Part shown: piece by piece, positions 40,116-49,057 of the stretch
Layout of the letters: each line of letters opens with the position of its first letter
Numbering within the stretch: position 1 is the first letter of the stretch
Virus record (IMG/VR): IMGVR_UViG_3300033153_009093
Location: 116,375-180,374 of that record
Strand: one strand, 5' to 3'
Source: a virus
Length of the DNA stretch: 64,000 nt
Notes under the pieces: model-generated
The model's database searches: none
What the model was told of the DNA's origin: nothing
What the model saw: only the letters and a program-made list of their open reading frames with translations
Position numbers and translations under genes: made by a program

Positions 40116-40539
40116 TGGCGATATAAAAATTTTTATTTCAGGATCAATTTCAATTAAAAAATTAGATGCCAATATAATCAAAAGATTAAATAATATTATT
40201 GAAAAAAGATATCATATTATTATAGGTGACGCTGGCGGAATAGATTATTTGGTTCAAGAATTTTTATTTAAAAGAAAGTATGAAAATGTTACAGTTTATT
40301 CAACCGGTAATCCAAGAAATAATATAGGGTTATGGGAAAATGTTTGTGTATATTCAAATAAAGTTTTTGGAACAAGAGAATATTTTACAGAAAAAGATAA
40401 AGTATTAACAAATGATTGCACTTATGGTTTTGTTATTTGGGATTATAAGAGCAAAGGAACATTAAATAATATAAATAGATTACAACGATTGAAAAAGAGA
40501 GTGTTAGTTTATTTTAATAATAAATTTATTATTAAATAA
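40108..40539 (+). CDS. SLOG/YspA-like nucleotide-binding protein
   Basis: 143 residues from ATG 40108 (overlapping the previous stop). IFISGSISIKKLD...IIIGDAGGIDYLVQEF matches the Rossmann-like DprA/YspA fold (GDAxGxD). Such proteins bind nucleotide-derived ligands. Role unknown. Confidence 0.55.
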   Translation: MNNGDIKIFISGSISIKKLDANIIKRLNNIIEKRYHIIIGDAGGIDYLVQEFLFKRKYENVTVYSTGNPRNNIGLWENVCVYSNKVFGTREYFTEKDKVLTNDCTYGFVIWDYKSKGTLNNINRLQRLKKRVLVYFNNKFIIK

Positions 40540-40541
40540 TT

Positions 40542-41066
40542 ATGGAATCATTTTTAATTGCTATCCAAGGTATGCTCCAGTTTTTATTTTTATTAGGTAT
40601 AATAAAATACATTTTACTTAGTAACAAATATAATATATTGAATATTAAATACATTAATATTGTTACTAAGTGGAATAATTTAGTATTACGTGTTAATGAG
40701 AGTAATAAGTCAAATAATACTAATATACCTTTTACGAGCAAAGAATTAAAGCTAATAATGAAAAGGTGTCATCCTGATAAAAATAGTAATGACTTAGATA
40801 ATAAAAAATTAATACAAGATAGTAATAATGACACTTTGGAAGAAGTGGCAAATAATTTAAAGCATAAAAGTGATAAAGAAAATATATTGCCAGATGAAGG
40901 CATTGGGGTTGTAGCAGAAATATAGTCTATATCATGTATAGGCAAATCTAACTGGTATGAAGTTGTATATAGGCTAAATGATGAATGGCATTCTTATATA
41001 GGTAGTAAAACCTTTGAAGATGGAGAAAAGGTTATAAGGTGGAAATATCCCGAAAGTTGTTTTTAA
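40542..41066 (+). CDS. J-domain-like membrane protein with one TAG
   Basis: 174 residues when TAG at 40923-40925 is read; ends TAA. N-terminal hydrophobic helix (LQFLFLLGIIKYILL), then KRCHPDKNSN, the HPD loop of DnaJ proteins. The C-terminal 47 residues after the TAG are Trp/Tyr-containing. It may recruit host DnaK. The J helices around HPD are short, so the call is moderate. Confidence 0.5.
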
Positions 41067-41141
41067 TAGACACTTTAGAAATGTTATGCCCTAATTGACA
41101 TTCTCAAATGAAAACTTCCATGGAGAGGACAAAAGAGATAA

Positions 41142-41663
41142 ATGTACTTCTTTACAAGCGATGAACATCTAGGCCATGCGAATATTATTAAGTACTGCAA
41201 TAGGCCATTTAATTCAGTTCAAGAAATGGATGCTCATTTAATTCAGTGTCATAATAGAGTGGTATCTAAAGGGGATACCGTAGTTCACGCTGGCGATTTT
41301 ACGTTAATAAAAGATTTTAGAAAAATAAAAAGAAATTACATTGATAAATTGAATGGTAATCATATTTTTTTAAAAGGAAGTCATGATTATTGGTTAGAAA
41401 ATGACCATCTTGTTATTTTTCAAAAAACTATAAAATCGCAATTTTTAGTTGTTTGTCATTATGCTATGAAGACTTGGCATAGATCGCATTATAATAGTTG
41501 GCAATTGCACGGGCATTCTCATGGTACATTAAAATCAGAGGGAAAGCAATTAGATATTGGAGTGGATAATAATAATTATTATCCCTTTTCTTTTGATGAT
41601 ATTTTAATAATTATGAATACGTTAAAAAATAATTTTAATTATACTGATAGAAGTAAAGGTTGA
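41142..41663 (+). CDS. Calcineurin-like metallophosphoesterase
   Basis: 173 residues with FTSDEHLGH, VVHAGDF, KGSHDYW (His-Asp where the family has GNHD), CHYAMKTW and LHGHSHG. Full set of metal ligands. Small phage phosphoesterases of this kind have unknown substrates. Ribosome site GGAGAGG upstream. Confidence 0.8.
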   Translation: MYFFTSDEHLGHANIIKYCNRPFNSVQEMDAHLIQCHNRVVSKGDTVVHAGDFTLIKDFRKIKRNYIDKLNGNHIFLKGSHDYWLENDHLVIFQKTIKSQFLVVCHYAMKTWHRSHYNSWQLHGHSHGTLKSEGKQLDIGVDNNNYYPFSFDDILIIMNTLKNNFNYTDRSKG

Positions 41664-41672
41664 TAATAAAAA

Positions 41673-41789
41673 ATGATAGAATGTCACCAATGCGGTAATG
41701 AAATTCCTGAACATATAAATGATACATGGAATGAATTTTCAAAATTAACAAAAGATGAAGTATGTCAGTTAATTAAATATAAAAGATAA
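41673..41789 (+). CDS. Tiny zinc-knuckle ORF
   Basis: 38 codons: MIECHQCGNEIPEH and a helical tail with one more Cys. Seven bases before the next gene. Plausible small gene; function unknown. Confidence 0.4.
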   Translation: MIECHQCGNEIPEHINDTWNEFSKLTKDEVCQLIKYKR

Positions 41790-41795
41790 AAAATT

Positions 41796-41957
41796 ATGTC
41801 AGAAAAAAATAAAAAAATAGATAAATATCATTATCATGAATTTTTAGATAGATGCGCAGTGATTCAAGATAATATAGAATATTTTTTAAGAGAGCATCCT
41901 GTTGCGAATAAAACTGTAATAAAAAAAATTATAAGGAAAAATGAATATGGTCATTGA
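41796..41957 (+). CDS. Unknown 53-residue protein
   Basis: MSEKNKKIDKYHYHEFLDR... to TGA; helical and basic. Overlaps the next start. Not recognised. Confidence 0.45.
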   Translation: MSEKNKKIDKYHYHEFLDRCAVIQDNIEYFLREHPVANKTVIKKIIRKNEYGH

Positions 41958-42255
41958 TTATTATGATTGTGATGTCTGTAATAAAAACGGAGTTTATGAA
42001 GAATATATAAGTTAGTGTAATAATTGCTAGAAAAATATATGCAGTAGTTGTACATTAAAAGAAAGCAAAGATGTTCCTTATATAGGATCTGATATTAGAG
42101 AAGATGTTGCTGGTTATATAAAAAGTGAATTTTGTCCATTTTGTAACGGTGATAAAATATCAGACAATCAAAGGCTAATTTTTTTATTAGATATTGTAAA
42201 TATGCCAATAGAAGATCTTGATAAAAGCATTTTAGAAAAAACAAAACATAAATAA
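41941..42255 (+). CDS. Zinc-binding protein with two TAGs
   Basis: 104 residues from ATG 41941 (AAGGAAAA upstream). Cys pairs CDVC, CNNC, CSSC and CPFC; TAG lies before the second pair (YIS[TAG]CNNC) and just after it. A RING/treble-clef-like fold is possible. Needs TAG as sense to exist. Confidence 0.6.
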
Positions 42256-42262
42256 TTAATCA

Positions 42263-42961
42263 ATGAAATATATGGGTAGTAAAAATCGGATATCAAAATT
42301 TATTTTACCAATTATATTAAAAGATAATTTACCTAATCAGTGTTACGTAGAACCTTTTGTCGGAGGCGGTAATATGATTGATAAAGTTACAGGTAATAGA
42401 ATCGGTTCAGATATAAATAAGTATGTTATAGATGCATTAATTTCGATTAGAGATGAAGTGGATAATTTTCCGAAAACTAATAAAGATTTTACAGAAGCTG
42501 ACTATATTAGTTTAAAGAAAAGTGATAACTATAAATATAAAGGATATGCAGGGTTTTCGTTTAGTTACGGAGGTAAATGGTTAGGAGGATGGAGAAGAGA
42601 TAGAGAAAAAAAGAGAGATTATATAAATGAATCATATAGGAATGCAAAAAAACAAAGTAAATTTCTTCAGGATATCGTATTTATAAATATTAGTTATGAA
42701 AATTTAGAAATACCAAAAAATAGTATAATTTATTGCGATCCACCTTATATAAATACTACTACTTATAAAAATAAATTTAATCATGATATATTTTGGCAAT
42801 GGTGTAGAAATAAAAGTATTGAGGGACATAATGTTTTTATAAGTGAATATGTTGCGCCTATTGATTTTGAATGTATTTGGGAAAAAGAAATAACTTCTAG
42901 TTTAACAAAAAATACTGGCAGTAAAAAAGGAGTAGAGAAATTATTTAAATATAAATATTAA
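42263..42961 (+). CDS. dam: DNA adenine methyltransferase (Dam/D12 class)
   Basis: 232 residues. KYMGSKNRI at the start, YVEPFVGGG at 28-36 (SAM site) and IIYCDPPYIN near 151-160 (catalytic DPPY) define the alpha-class N6-adenine methylase family. Likely protects phage DNA from restriction or host defence. One of two methylases here. Confidence 0.9.
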   Translation: MKYMGSKNRISKFILPIILKDNLPNQCYVEPFVGGGNMIDKVTGNRIGSDINKYVIDALISIRDEVDNFPKTNKDFTEADYISLKKSDNYKYKGYAGFSFSYGGKWLGGWRRDREKKRDYINESYRNAKKQSKFLQDIVFINISYENLEIPKNSIIYCDPPYINTTTYKNKFNHDIFWQWCRNKSIEGHNVFISEYVAPIDFECIWEKEITSSLTKNTGSKKGVEKLFKYKY

Positions 42962-43020
42962 TTTTTAATATACATGGATTCAATTTATTAGTCAAATAAA
43001 TAAGATACGTGAGCATTTAA

Positions 43021-43470
43021 ATGAAAGTGATTAAAGGTGATTTAATTAAGTTAGCGAAAGAAAGGAAATTTGATGTCATAACGCACGGCTCGAACTGTTA
43101 TAATTGTATGGGTGCCGGAATTGCTAAACAAATTAAACAAGAATTTCCTGAAGCATATAAAGCTGATTTGAAAACAAAAAAAGGCGATAGATTAAAATTA
43201 GGTTCATATTCAGAAGCTTATGTTAAAAAATATAATTTAATAATTATTAATGCGTATACTCAATATGGTTATTGGGGAAAAGGCGGAAAACCGAACGCGG
43301 ATTATATGGCAATTGAAAAAGTATTTAAAAAAATAAAAGAAAATTATAATGCTAAACAGATTGGCATTCCTTTGATTGGTACTGGATTAGCAGGCGGTGA
43401 TTGGAATAAAATTTCTAATATTATTGATAGTATGAATTTTAATAATATAACATTAGTTGAATATGAATAA
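43021..43470 (+). CDS. Macro-domain protein (ADP-ribose binding/hydrolysing)
   Basis: 149 residues: VIKGDLIKLAKE, ITHGSNCYNCMGAGIAKQI, and GIPLIGTGLAGGDW. This is the macro-domain plan, including the phosphate loop GxGLAGG. It may remove ADP-ribose from DNA or proteins, which would counter ADP-ribosylation-based defence; inference. Confidence 0.9.
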   Translation: MKVIKGDLIKLAKERKFDVITHGSNCYNCMGAGIAKQIKQEFPEAYKADLKTKKGDRLKLGSYSEAYVKKYNLIIINAYTQYGYWGKGGKPNADYMAIEKVFKKIKENYNAKQIGIPLIGTGLAGGDWNKISNIIDSMNFNNITLVEYE

Positions 43471-43505
43471 AGAATCTGAAATCTAAAATATATAAAATAA
43501 AAGCT

Positions 43506-43862
43506 ATGAGTTATGATATAGATTTAAATTGTCCGGTTACAAATAAAGTAATAGGATTTGAGTTTAAACACGATATAAAAGGTGGCACATATGCTATAGG
43601 TGGCAGCGATGAAGCTTCATTGAATATTACTTATAATTATGCGCCTATTTTTTATAAACTCTTTCCTAAGAACGGTATACGTACTTTATATAATATGTCA
43701 GGTGCCGAAAGCATTCCATTGATTACAGGTGCAATAGATAAATTATCCGATAATACTTCAGCTAATTATTGGGAATGCACAGAAGGTAATGTTAAAAAAT
43801 CATTATATCAATTATTATCATTTGCAAAATTAAGACCAGATGGAGTATGGAATGGAGATTGA
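43506..43862 (+). CDS. Conserved phage protein of unknown function
   Basis: 118 residues (MSYDIDLNCPVTNKVI...). The SYDIxL start and GGTYAIGG resemble a small family often found in large phages. No function known. Confidence 0.6.
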   Translation: MSYDIDLNCPVTNKVIGFEFKHDIKGGTYAIGGSDEASLNITYNYAPIFYKLFPKNGIRTLYNMSGAESIPLITGAIDKLSDNTSANYWECTEGNVKKSLYQLLSFAKLRPDGVWNGD

Positions 43863-44244
43863 GTTTAGTGTAAATGAACAGGATATTATATTAGCTGCAA
43901 TGGAAAATTATAAGTACGCAAGAACATCAGTTGTCGCTTACATTGAACAGGGCGGAAAAAAATCAATAGGTACTGGTTTTTCGATAGATGATTATAGATG
44001 TGCAAAAAAAAGATCAATAGCAGTTAATAATTTATTGCTAAAATTGCAAAATATTATTATGGAAATAAAACCTTGTCCATTTTGCAAAGATGTACCTGAA
44101 CCGGAATCATTTTGCCATAATTCTATAAAAGAGGATTCATGGTATATAATATGCGATTGCGGTAAAGCTCAGGTTAAAGATCATACTACTAGATTGCAAG
44201 CTATATTTGAATGGAATGATCAATATATGTTAAAAGGAAATTAA
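43852..44244 (+). CDS. Lar-like zinc-ribbon protein fused to a helical domain
   Basis: 130 residues from ATG 43852 (overlapping the previous TGA). N-terminal helix region, then a C-terminal Lar-type module: IKPCPFCKD...WYIICDCGKAQ...AIFEWN. Lar-family proteins alleviate type I restriction. The fusion is uncommon. Close to methylase genes. Confidence 0.65.
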   Translation: MEIEFSVNEQDIILAAMENYKYARTSVVAYIEQGGKKSIGTGFSIDDYRCAKKRSIAVNNLLLKLQNIIMEIKPCPFCKDVPEPESFCHNSIKEDSWYIICDCGKAQVKDHTTRLQAIFEWNDQYMLKGN

Positions 44245-44248
44245 ACTA

Positions 44249-44440
44249 ATGAAATGTACCATTATACCATATGATAAAAGATTAAAGCAATTAATTGCAG
44301 AATATGGAACAATTTGGTATAACGTTTCTGGTATACAAACGCCCTTATGCTTTCTTGGCGAAAAGGGCGTATTAGTAGAATCTTTATGTCGTAATCATAA
44401 AAGATGGGTAAAGTATCCTTCTCAAATAAAAATGAATTAA
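44249..44440 (+). CDS. Unknown 63-residue protein
   Basis: Basic, with VSGIQTPLCFLGEKGVLVESLCRNH; two Cys. Three bases before the next start at 44443. Confidence 0.5.
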   Translation: MKCTIIPYDKRLKQLIAEYGTIWYNVSGIQTPLCFLGEKGVLVESLCRNHKRWVKYPSQIKMN

Positions 44441-44442
44441 CT

Positions 44443-44769
44443 ATGTTGCTACAAATAAAAATACCTTATGTAAATGGAAAGAAAGTACTTATAGAAGAAA
44501 TATATTTTGAATATTTTCCTACTAAACAAGAAGTAATTACTATTATGCAAAAAAAGCATAATAGGTGCAAAGATAATGAACTTTATAGTAAATTATATTT
44601 CGATTCATGGTTAAAGTGTATTAATACATTAACTAATACTTTAAAATGGTATGATATAGATTTAATGATGGAATTTCAAGACTATTCTATTTTAGTTAAT
44701 TATTTTGCATTCAAACATTTAATACAATTTAGAATTTTATATATTCATAAAGATGAGGACAAACAATAA
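44443..44769 (+). CDS. Unknown 108-residue protein
   Basis: Start ATG 44443 chosen (MLLQIKIPYVNGKK); an in-frame ATG at 44404 would overlap the previous gene. Overlaps the RNA ligase start by 17 bases. No motif. Confidence 0.5.
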   Translation: MLLQIKIPYVNGKKVLIEEIYFEYFPTKQEVITIMQKKHNRCKDNELYSKLYFDSWLKCINTLTNTLKWYDIDLMMEFQDYSILVNYFAFKHLIQFRILYIHKDEDKQ

Positions 44770-45841
44770 TAATATGTTAAATGTTCAGCGTTATTTATCA
44801 GAATATTCGGTAAGTCAACTTAAATCAGAATATTTTATTAAGGTTGCAGAATATTCAGATCTAATGTCATTAAATTATTCTCAAATAGAATCTCCTAAAA
44901 ATAATCCTATAACAAATGAATGCAGAGGGTTAATTTTAGAAAAAAATCCACCGTATAAAATAATATGTAGATCATTTGATAGATTTTATAATTATGGCGA
45001 AAATGACAGTTTTCCTGATAACTTTCAAGATTATAAATGTTTTGAAAAGAGAGATGGGTCATTAATAAATGTTTATAATTATAATAGTAATTGGGTTGCT
45101 GCTACAAGGAAAATGATTTATGCAGAAGGTATAAATTTACAAGGTTATAATTTTAGCGATTTATTTTTTTCTTGTTTTAATAAATCGTCATTAAATTTTG
45201 TTGATCCAAATTTTACTTTAATATTTGAATTGACTAGCCCAAATAATAGAATAGTTACTAACTATAAAAAAACAGATTATAGATTGCTAACTGTAAGAAA
45301 TAGATTTACGGGAAAGGAATTAAATTATGATCAATTAGTAAAATTTTCTAAAGAATACAATTTTCCACTAGCAAATGAATATTATTTTAAAAATTATGAT
45401 GATGTTGTAAATAGTTATAATACTTTAAATGAATTAGAAGAAGGTTATGTTTTTATAAATTATGATACAATGCATAGATTTAAAATGAAAAATCCTTCTT
45501 ATTTGGCTGCTGCTCATATTAGATGCAACGGTTCTATTTCTCCAAAGAATATTATTAATTTGATATTTTTAAATGATTATGAAGAATATTTATTAATGTT
45601 TCCTGAAGATATAATTCATTTTGAAAAATATATCGAAGCATATAATAAAATGATAATCGATGTAATGGAATTATATAATAAATATAAATTCATTGAAAAT
45701 CGAAAAGAATTTGCTTTAACAATAAAGAACGAGAAATGTAAAAATTTATTATTTGGATTACGAAATAATAAAGTATTAACTGATTTATTTTCTAACTTAA
45801 CAAACAATTCAAAAGTATCATTAATTAATAATTATTTATAA
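44753..45841 (+). CDS. rnlA: RNA ligase, T4 Rnl1-like
   Basis: 362 residues. Nucleotidyl-transferase motif I is FEKRDGSL with K99 as the AMP acceptor. IFELTSPNNRIV is motif III-like, EEGYVF is motif IV and HRFKMKNPSY is motif V. It seals RNA breaks, such as tRNAs cut by host anticodon nucleases. A start at 44774 is possible. Confidence 0.85.
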   Translation: MRTNNNNMLNVQRYLSEYSVSQLKSEYFIKVAEYSDLMSLNYSQIESPKNNPITNECRGLILEKNPPYKIICRSFDRFYNYGENDSFPDNFQDYKCFEKRDGSLINVYNYNSNWVAATRKMIYAEGINLQGYNFSDLFFSCFNKSSLNFVDPNFTLIFELTSPNNRIVTNYKKTDYRLLTVRNRFTGKELNYDQLVKFSKEYNFPLANEYYFKNYDDVVNSYNTLNELEEGYVFINYDTMHRFKMKNPSYLAAAHIRCNGSISPKNIINLIFLNDYEEYLLMFPEDIIHFEKYIEAYNKMIIDVMELYNKYKFIENRKEFALTIKNEKCKNLLFGLRNNKVLTDLFSNLTNNSKVSLINNYL

Positions 45842-45842
45842 T

Positions 45843-46550
45843 ATGATAAATTTAATATTTGGAGATTGTTTAGTTGAAATGAAATCAATAGCTGATAATA
45901 GCATTGATTTCATTTGCTGCGATTTACCTTATGGCGTTACGGCTTCTAACTGGGATAGTATTATTGATTTTAATAAACTATGGTTAGAATATAATAGATT
46001 GATAAAGAGCACGGGAACTATTGCACTATTTTCAAGCCAGCCATTTACTACTAAGTTAATTAATAGCAATATAAAAAATTTTAGATACTGTTGGTATTGG
46101 TTAAAAAATCAAGGCACAAATTTTTTTCATGCAAAAATAATGCCCATACGAAAAATAGAAGAGATTTGTATTTTTAATAAAGGGAAATACTATCCACAAA
46201 TAACTGATGGACATATACCTACTAATTCAGCTAAGGGAATTAGTAAAGGTAAAGTTTATCATGGAAAAAATGAAAGAAATTCCAAAGGAAAAAAAACCAC
46301 AAGGTATCCTGTAAATGTATTAGAATTTAAATGTGTTGATAACTATTCACGGTTGCACCCTAATCAAAAACCTATAGATCTAATAAGTTATTTAATAAAT
46401 ACATATACAGATGAAAATGACGTTGTGTTAGATAATACAATGGGGGTAGGTACCGTTGGTATAGCCTGTAAAAAATTAAATAGAAAATTTATAGGTATTG
46501 AAAATAATAAAAAATATTTTAAAATTGCTGAAGATATTATTATTCATTAA
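45843..46550 (+). CDS. DNA methyltransferase, beta class (N4-cytosine or N6-adenine)
   Basis: 235 residues. DLPYG at 27-31 (motif IV) precedes LHPNQKPIDLI and the SAM motif DNTMGVGT near the C-terminus, the order of beta-class enzymes. Second methylase within 3.6 kb. No restriction enzyme nearby, so a protective orphan methylase is likely. Confidence 0.88.
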   Translation: MINLIFGDCLVEMKSIADNSIDFICCDLPYGVTASNWDSIIDFNKLWLEYNRLIKSTGTIALFSSQPFTTKLINSNIKNFRYCWYWLKNQGTNFFHAKIMPIRKIEEICIFNKGKYYPQITDGHIPTNSAKGISKGKVYHGKNERNSKGKKTTRYPVNVLEFKCVDNYSRLHPNQKPIDLISYLINTYTDENDVVLDNTMGVGTVGIACKKLNRKFIGIENNKKYFKIAEDIIIH

Positions 46551-46603
46551 TTAATTAAATAATTATAATTAATTTATAAATATTTAATTATAGGTTAATT
46601 TTT

Positions 46604-47200
46604 ATGAGTACTTTAGAAAAATATGTTTCGGGTATCTTGCAATAGGCTTTAATTATAGGCGTTGTTATCGCAGGTTCGTATTACTATACAAAGATTCCCG
46701 CAGATTTAGAATGGATAAAGATGGTGGCTTATGGTGCTATTGGTACTATGATTTCTACAACTTTACCACTGTATTTAATTAGACGGAGGCGGTCAAAAAC
46801 AAGACCGTTTATGAATAGCGAAAATACATTTGATGTATCATATCATACTAATCCATCTTCTGGCGGCAAAAAATTACAAGTATATATTGATAGAAAAGTG
46901 CCTTCGTTAATATACGAACCAATAAATCATTATTTCTTACCTTGGTAGTTAGAAATTTGCGATGTCGATCTTATCAGAGGGTTATTTGAATTTGGTGACA
47001 TTACAATGAATTCAAACGTTAATGATGGTAATAATTTAAAGAAAGTACCAAGAGGTTTAGAAGTCAGAGGCGGCCCTGCGAGAAATATTCTTGGCGAAAA
47101 GCAAAAAATTGAAAATAGAAAAAAATTATCTTCTTGTGATAAAAAACATTTAGATGTATTTTATGCAATTAAAGATGCTGGAGTTTTAGTAAAGGAATAA
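46604..47200 (+). CDS. Membrane protein with two TAGs
   Basis: 198 residues when TAGs after GILQ and after FLPW are read. Two hydrophobic stretches (about 10-27 and 38-57) end in RRRR, then a soluble domain. More GC-rich and followed by a strong terminator, so probably well expressed. Function unknown. Confidence 0.65.
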
Positions 47201-47230
47201 TAATTATTTCTTTTAAAGTAATGTGGTACA

Positions 47231-47262
47231 AAAACCCGTTGTTGTTTGGCAACGGGTTTTTT
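47231..47262 (+). terminator. Strong terminator after the membrane protein gene
   Basis: 11-bp stem (47231-47241 with 47250-47260) with GC-rich core ACCCGTTG and a T run. Confidence 0.92.
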
Positions 47263-47269
47263 ATTTTGA

Positions 47270-47320
47270 GAATATAACAGTTAATTTTTCTTGACAGAAT
47301 AAAAATTAACTGTTATATTC
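47270..47320. repeat. 20-bp perfect inverted repeat enclosing a promoter
   Basis: 47270-47289 is the exact reverse complement of 47301-47320, around an 11-base centre. The centre contains the -35 hexamer and the right arm contains the -10 hexamer of the promoter below. A dyad operator is the simplest reading. Confidence 0.95.
47291..47319 (+). promoter_or_regulatory. Sigma-70-type promoter
   Basis: TTGACA, 17 bases, TATATT. Drives the secreted protein gene at 47388. Confidence 0.8.
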
Positions 47321-47335
47321 TTATTTATTCAATGA

Positions 47336-47359
47336 GGGTCTAATTATTAGACCCTTTTT
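47336..47359 (+). promoter_or_regulatory. Leader hairpin with T run (possible attenuator)
   Basis: GGGTCTAAT and ATTAGACCC form a hairpin followed by five T, between the promoter and the gene. AATGAG at 47331-47336 could pair with a downstream CTCATT near the ribosome site, giving an alternative fold. Confidence 0.5.
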
Positions 47360-47387
47360 ATTAACTCATTTATTGAGGATATTTTTT

Positions 47388-48110
47388 ATGAACCGGAAAT
47401 ATATTTTGATTGGTTCGGTAGCTTTTGCGTTAATGTCAACTAGTGTATATGCAAGGACTTTCGATAGTAATGTTACTGAAACAGGTAATGTAATGGGAGC
47501 GGCTGATAAACAAAATAAATGCTTTCTTTACAAGATGTCGGTTAAAGGTTCGAATAGTTTTTTTGGCGGAAACAAAAAATCTATTGAAGCTACTTGTCAA
47601 GATGCAGGCGGAGAAGATTTTAAATTTTCCGCCAATGGTAAGTTTCATAAAGATCTTGTAAATTATGCTGCTCAAGAAGTTATTATTATTACTGCACCTA
47701 ATAAAGGGGATAATAAAGTCGATGGCGCAAAAACAAATAATATTTTGATTTCAATTAAACCTGTTCGTGATAACGAAGTTAATGAACATAAAGTTTGTGG
47801 GCCGGATAATCCAACCAATATTGATTATGGCGTAAATACCTCTAAGATTTATTCTTCTGGTTATCGGGTTACTCGGCCTGTTTCATTTAATAAGAATAAA
47901 AAGCAGTGGCATATGAACTCATATGTAGGTATTGTAGATGATAGTGAGTGGAAGGTAGGTAAAAAAGATCACTCTAATGTGACATTTACAAGAGGTTGCG
48001 CTATGGCGGTTAATTCAATGTTGATCACTGATACTCCTTTGATTTTTGATTATATGCAAATGAAAGAAGGTGGTACATATACTATTGGTCGGGCCGCAGT
48101 GATTGAATAA
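47388..48110 (+). CDS. Secreted protein of unknown function
   Basis: 240 residues from ATG 47388 (GAGG upstream; an upstream in-frame ATG at 47373 lacks a site). Signal peptide MNRKYILIGSVAFALMSTSVYA, cleavage near residue 22. The mature part has four to five Cys that could form disulfides. Flanked by its own promoter and terminator and richer in GC than the phage average, which suggests recent acquisition from a host. Periplasmic action likely. Confidence 0.75.
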   Translation: MNRKYILIGSVAFALMSTSVYARTFDSNVTETGNVMGAADKQNKCFLYKMSVKGSNSFFGGNKKSIEATCQDAGGEDFKFSANGKFHKDLVNYAAQEVIIITAPNKGDNKVDGAKTNNILISIKPVRDNEVNEHKVCGPDNPTNIDYGVNTSKIYSSGYRVTRPVSFNKNKKQWHMNSYVGIVDDSEWKVGKKDHSNVTFTRGCAMAVNSMLITDTPLIFDYMQMKEGGTYTIGRAAVIE

Positions 48111-48137
48111 TAGTACATTACTGTATTAGTTTTATTA

Positions 48138-48165
48138 AAGTCGGCCTTTTGGTCGGCTTTTTTTT
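48138..48165 (+). terminator. Terminator after the secreted protein gene
   Basis: AAGTCGGCC pairs with GGTCGGCTT (two G-U pairs), loop TTTT, then eight T. Confidence 0.88.
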
Positions 48166-48177
48166 ATTCAAAAGCTA

Positions 48178-48206
48178 TTGACAATTATTATCAATAATGG
48201 TATAAT
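48178..48206 (+). promoter_or_regulatory. Consensus sigma-70 promoter
   Basis: Exact TTGACA (48178-48183), 17-base spacer, exact TATAAT (48201-48206). Drives the phosphoesterase operon at 48251. The spacer holds the small dyad ATTATT-ATC-AATAAT. Confidence 0.85.
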
Positions 48207-48250
48207 ATTGATTATATAATTTATAAATACCAACTTAAAAAAAAAGGAAT

Positions 48251-48973
48251 ATGAAGATTTTAATATGCGGTGACACTCACATGGAATTCGGTAAACTTAA
48301 TCAATTACTTTCCAAAAAGCAACCAGATATGGTTATAGTTGTAGGGGACTTTGGTTACTGGCCGTCTTTAATGGAAGTGAGACTTAATTATGGGTGGGGG
48401 GGAAGTACTACTAATTATATAAAAAAAGAAACAAATTGTTTATCAAAAATAAAACCCGGTAAAACTAAAATATATTGGGTAGATGGTAATCATGAGCAAC
48501 ATTCGGAGTTGAATAAATATCAGAATGGTAAGATTCATGAACTGGAAAAAAATATATTCTTTTGTTCAAGGGGTAGTAGTTTAACTTTGTCAGATGGTAG
48601 AAATGTTTTATTTATAGGCGGTGCATATTCTATAGATAAAAATCAAAGAACAGAAAGAGTTGATTGGTTTCATGAAGAAACTATTTCAAATAAAGACTAT
48701 GATAAAGCTATATCGCATGAAAAAATTGATATAGTTATATCACATACCGCCCCTGAATATTTTGCGCCTGATTTAATGAATGGTAATATGGCTAAAATAT
48801 ATGATCCTTCGTGCAAAGCATTGAATGGTATATTTGATAAATATAAACCTCCGCTTTGGTATTTTGGACATTGGCACTTTTATAAAGAAGCGGTGTTTAA
48901 AGGATGTTATTGGACTTGTTTAAATTATGTCGGTAATCAAGTAGGTGGCCGACAATGGGATTGGTTAAAGTAA
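48251..48973 (+). CDS. Calcineurin-like metallophosphoesterase
   Basis: 240 residues: ICGDTHMEF, VVGDFGYW, VDGNHEQH, ISHTAPEYF and FGHWHFY, the full set of metal sites. Own consensus promoter. Substrate unknown. Confidence 0.85.
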   Translation: MKILICGDTHMEFGKLNQLLSKKQPDMVIVVGDFGYWPSLMEVRLNYGWGGSTTNYIKKETNCLSKIKPGKTKIYWVDGNHEQHSELNKYQNGKIHELEKNIFFCSRGSSLTLSDGRNVLFIGGAYSIDKNQRTERVDWFHEETISNKDYDKAISHEKIDIVISHTAPEYFAPDLMNGNMAKIYDPSCKALNGIFDKYKPPLWYFGHWHFYKEAVFKGCYWTCLNYVGNQVGGRQWDWLK

Positions 48974-48995
48974 TAATTACTAAAAAAGGAAACTT

Positions 48996-49057
48996 ATGAA
49001 AGAAATAAAATTAAAATTGCATAGCATTGTTGATCTGATTACTAATTCATCTACAGT
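48996..49057 (+). repeat. 62-bp direct repeat, copy 1
   Basis: Identical to 50191-50252 at all 62 bases, then the sequences diverge. It covers the start of both paralogous genes and not their leaders. Confidence 0.95.

Noticed and set aside
41096-41125. TTGACA as a promoter before the phosphoesterase at 41142
   Set aside because: No acceptable -10 hexamer at 16-18 bases.
46228-46246. 10-base match to the candidate guide just before the 7589 terminator
   Set aside because: A 10-base match in 64 kb of AT-rich DNA is expected by chance; no support for it as a target.
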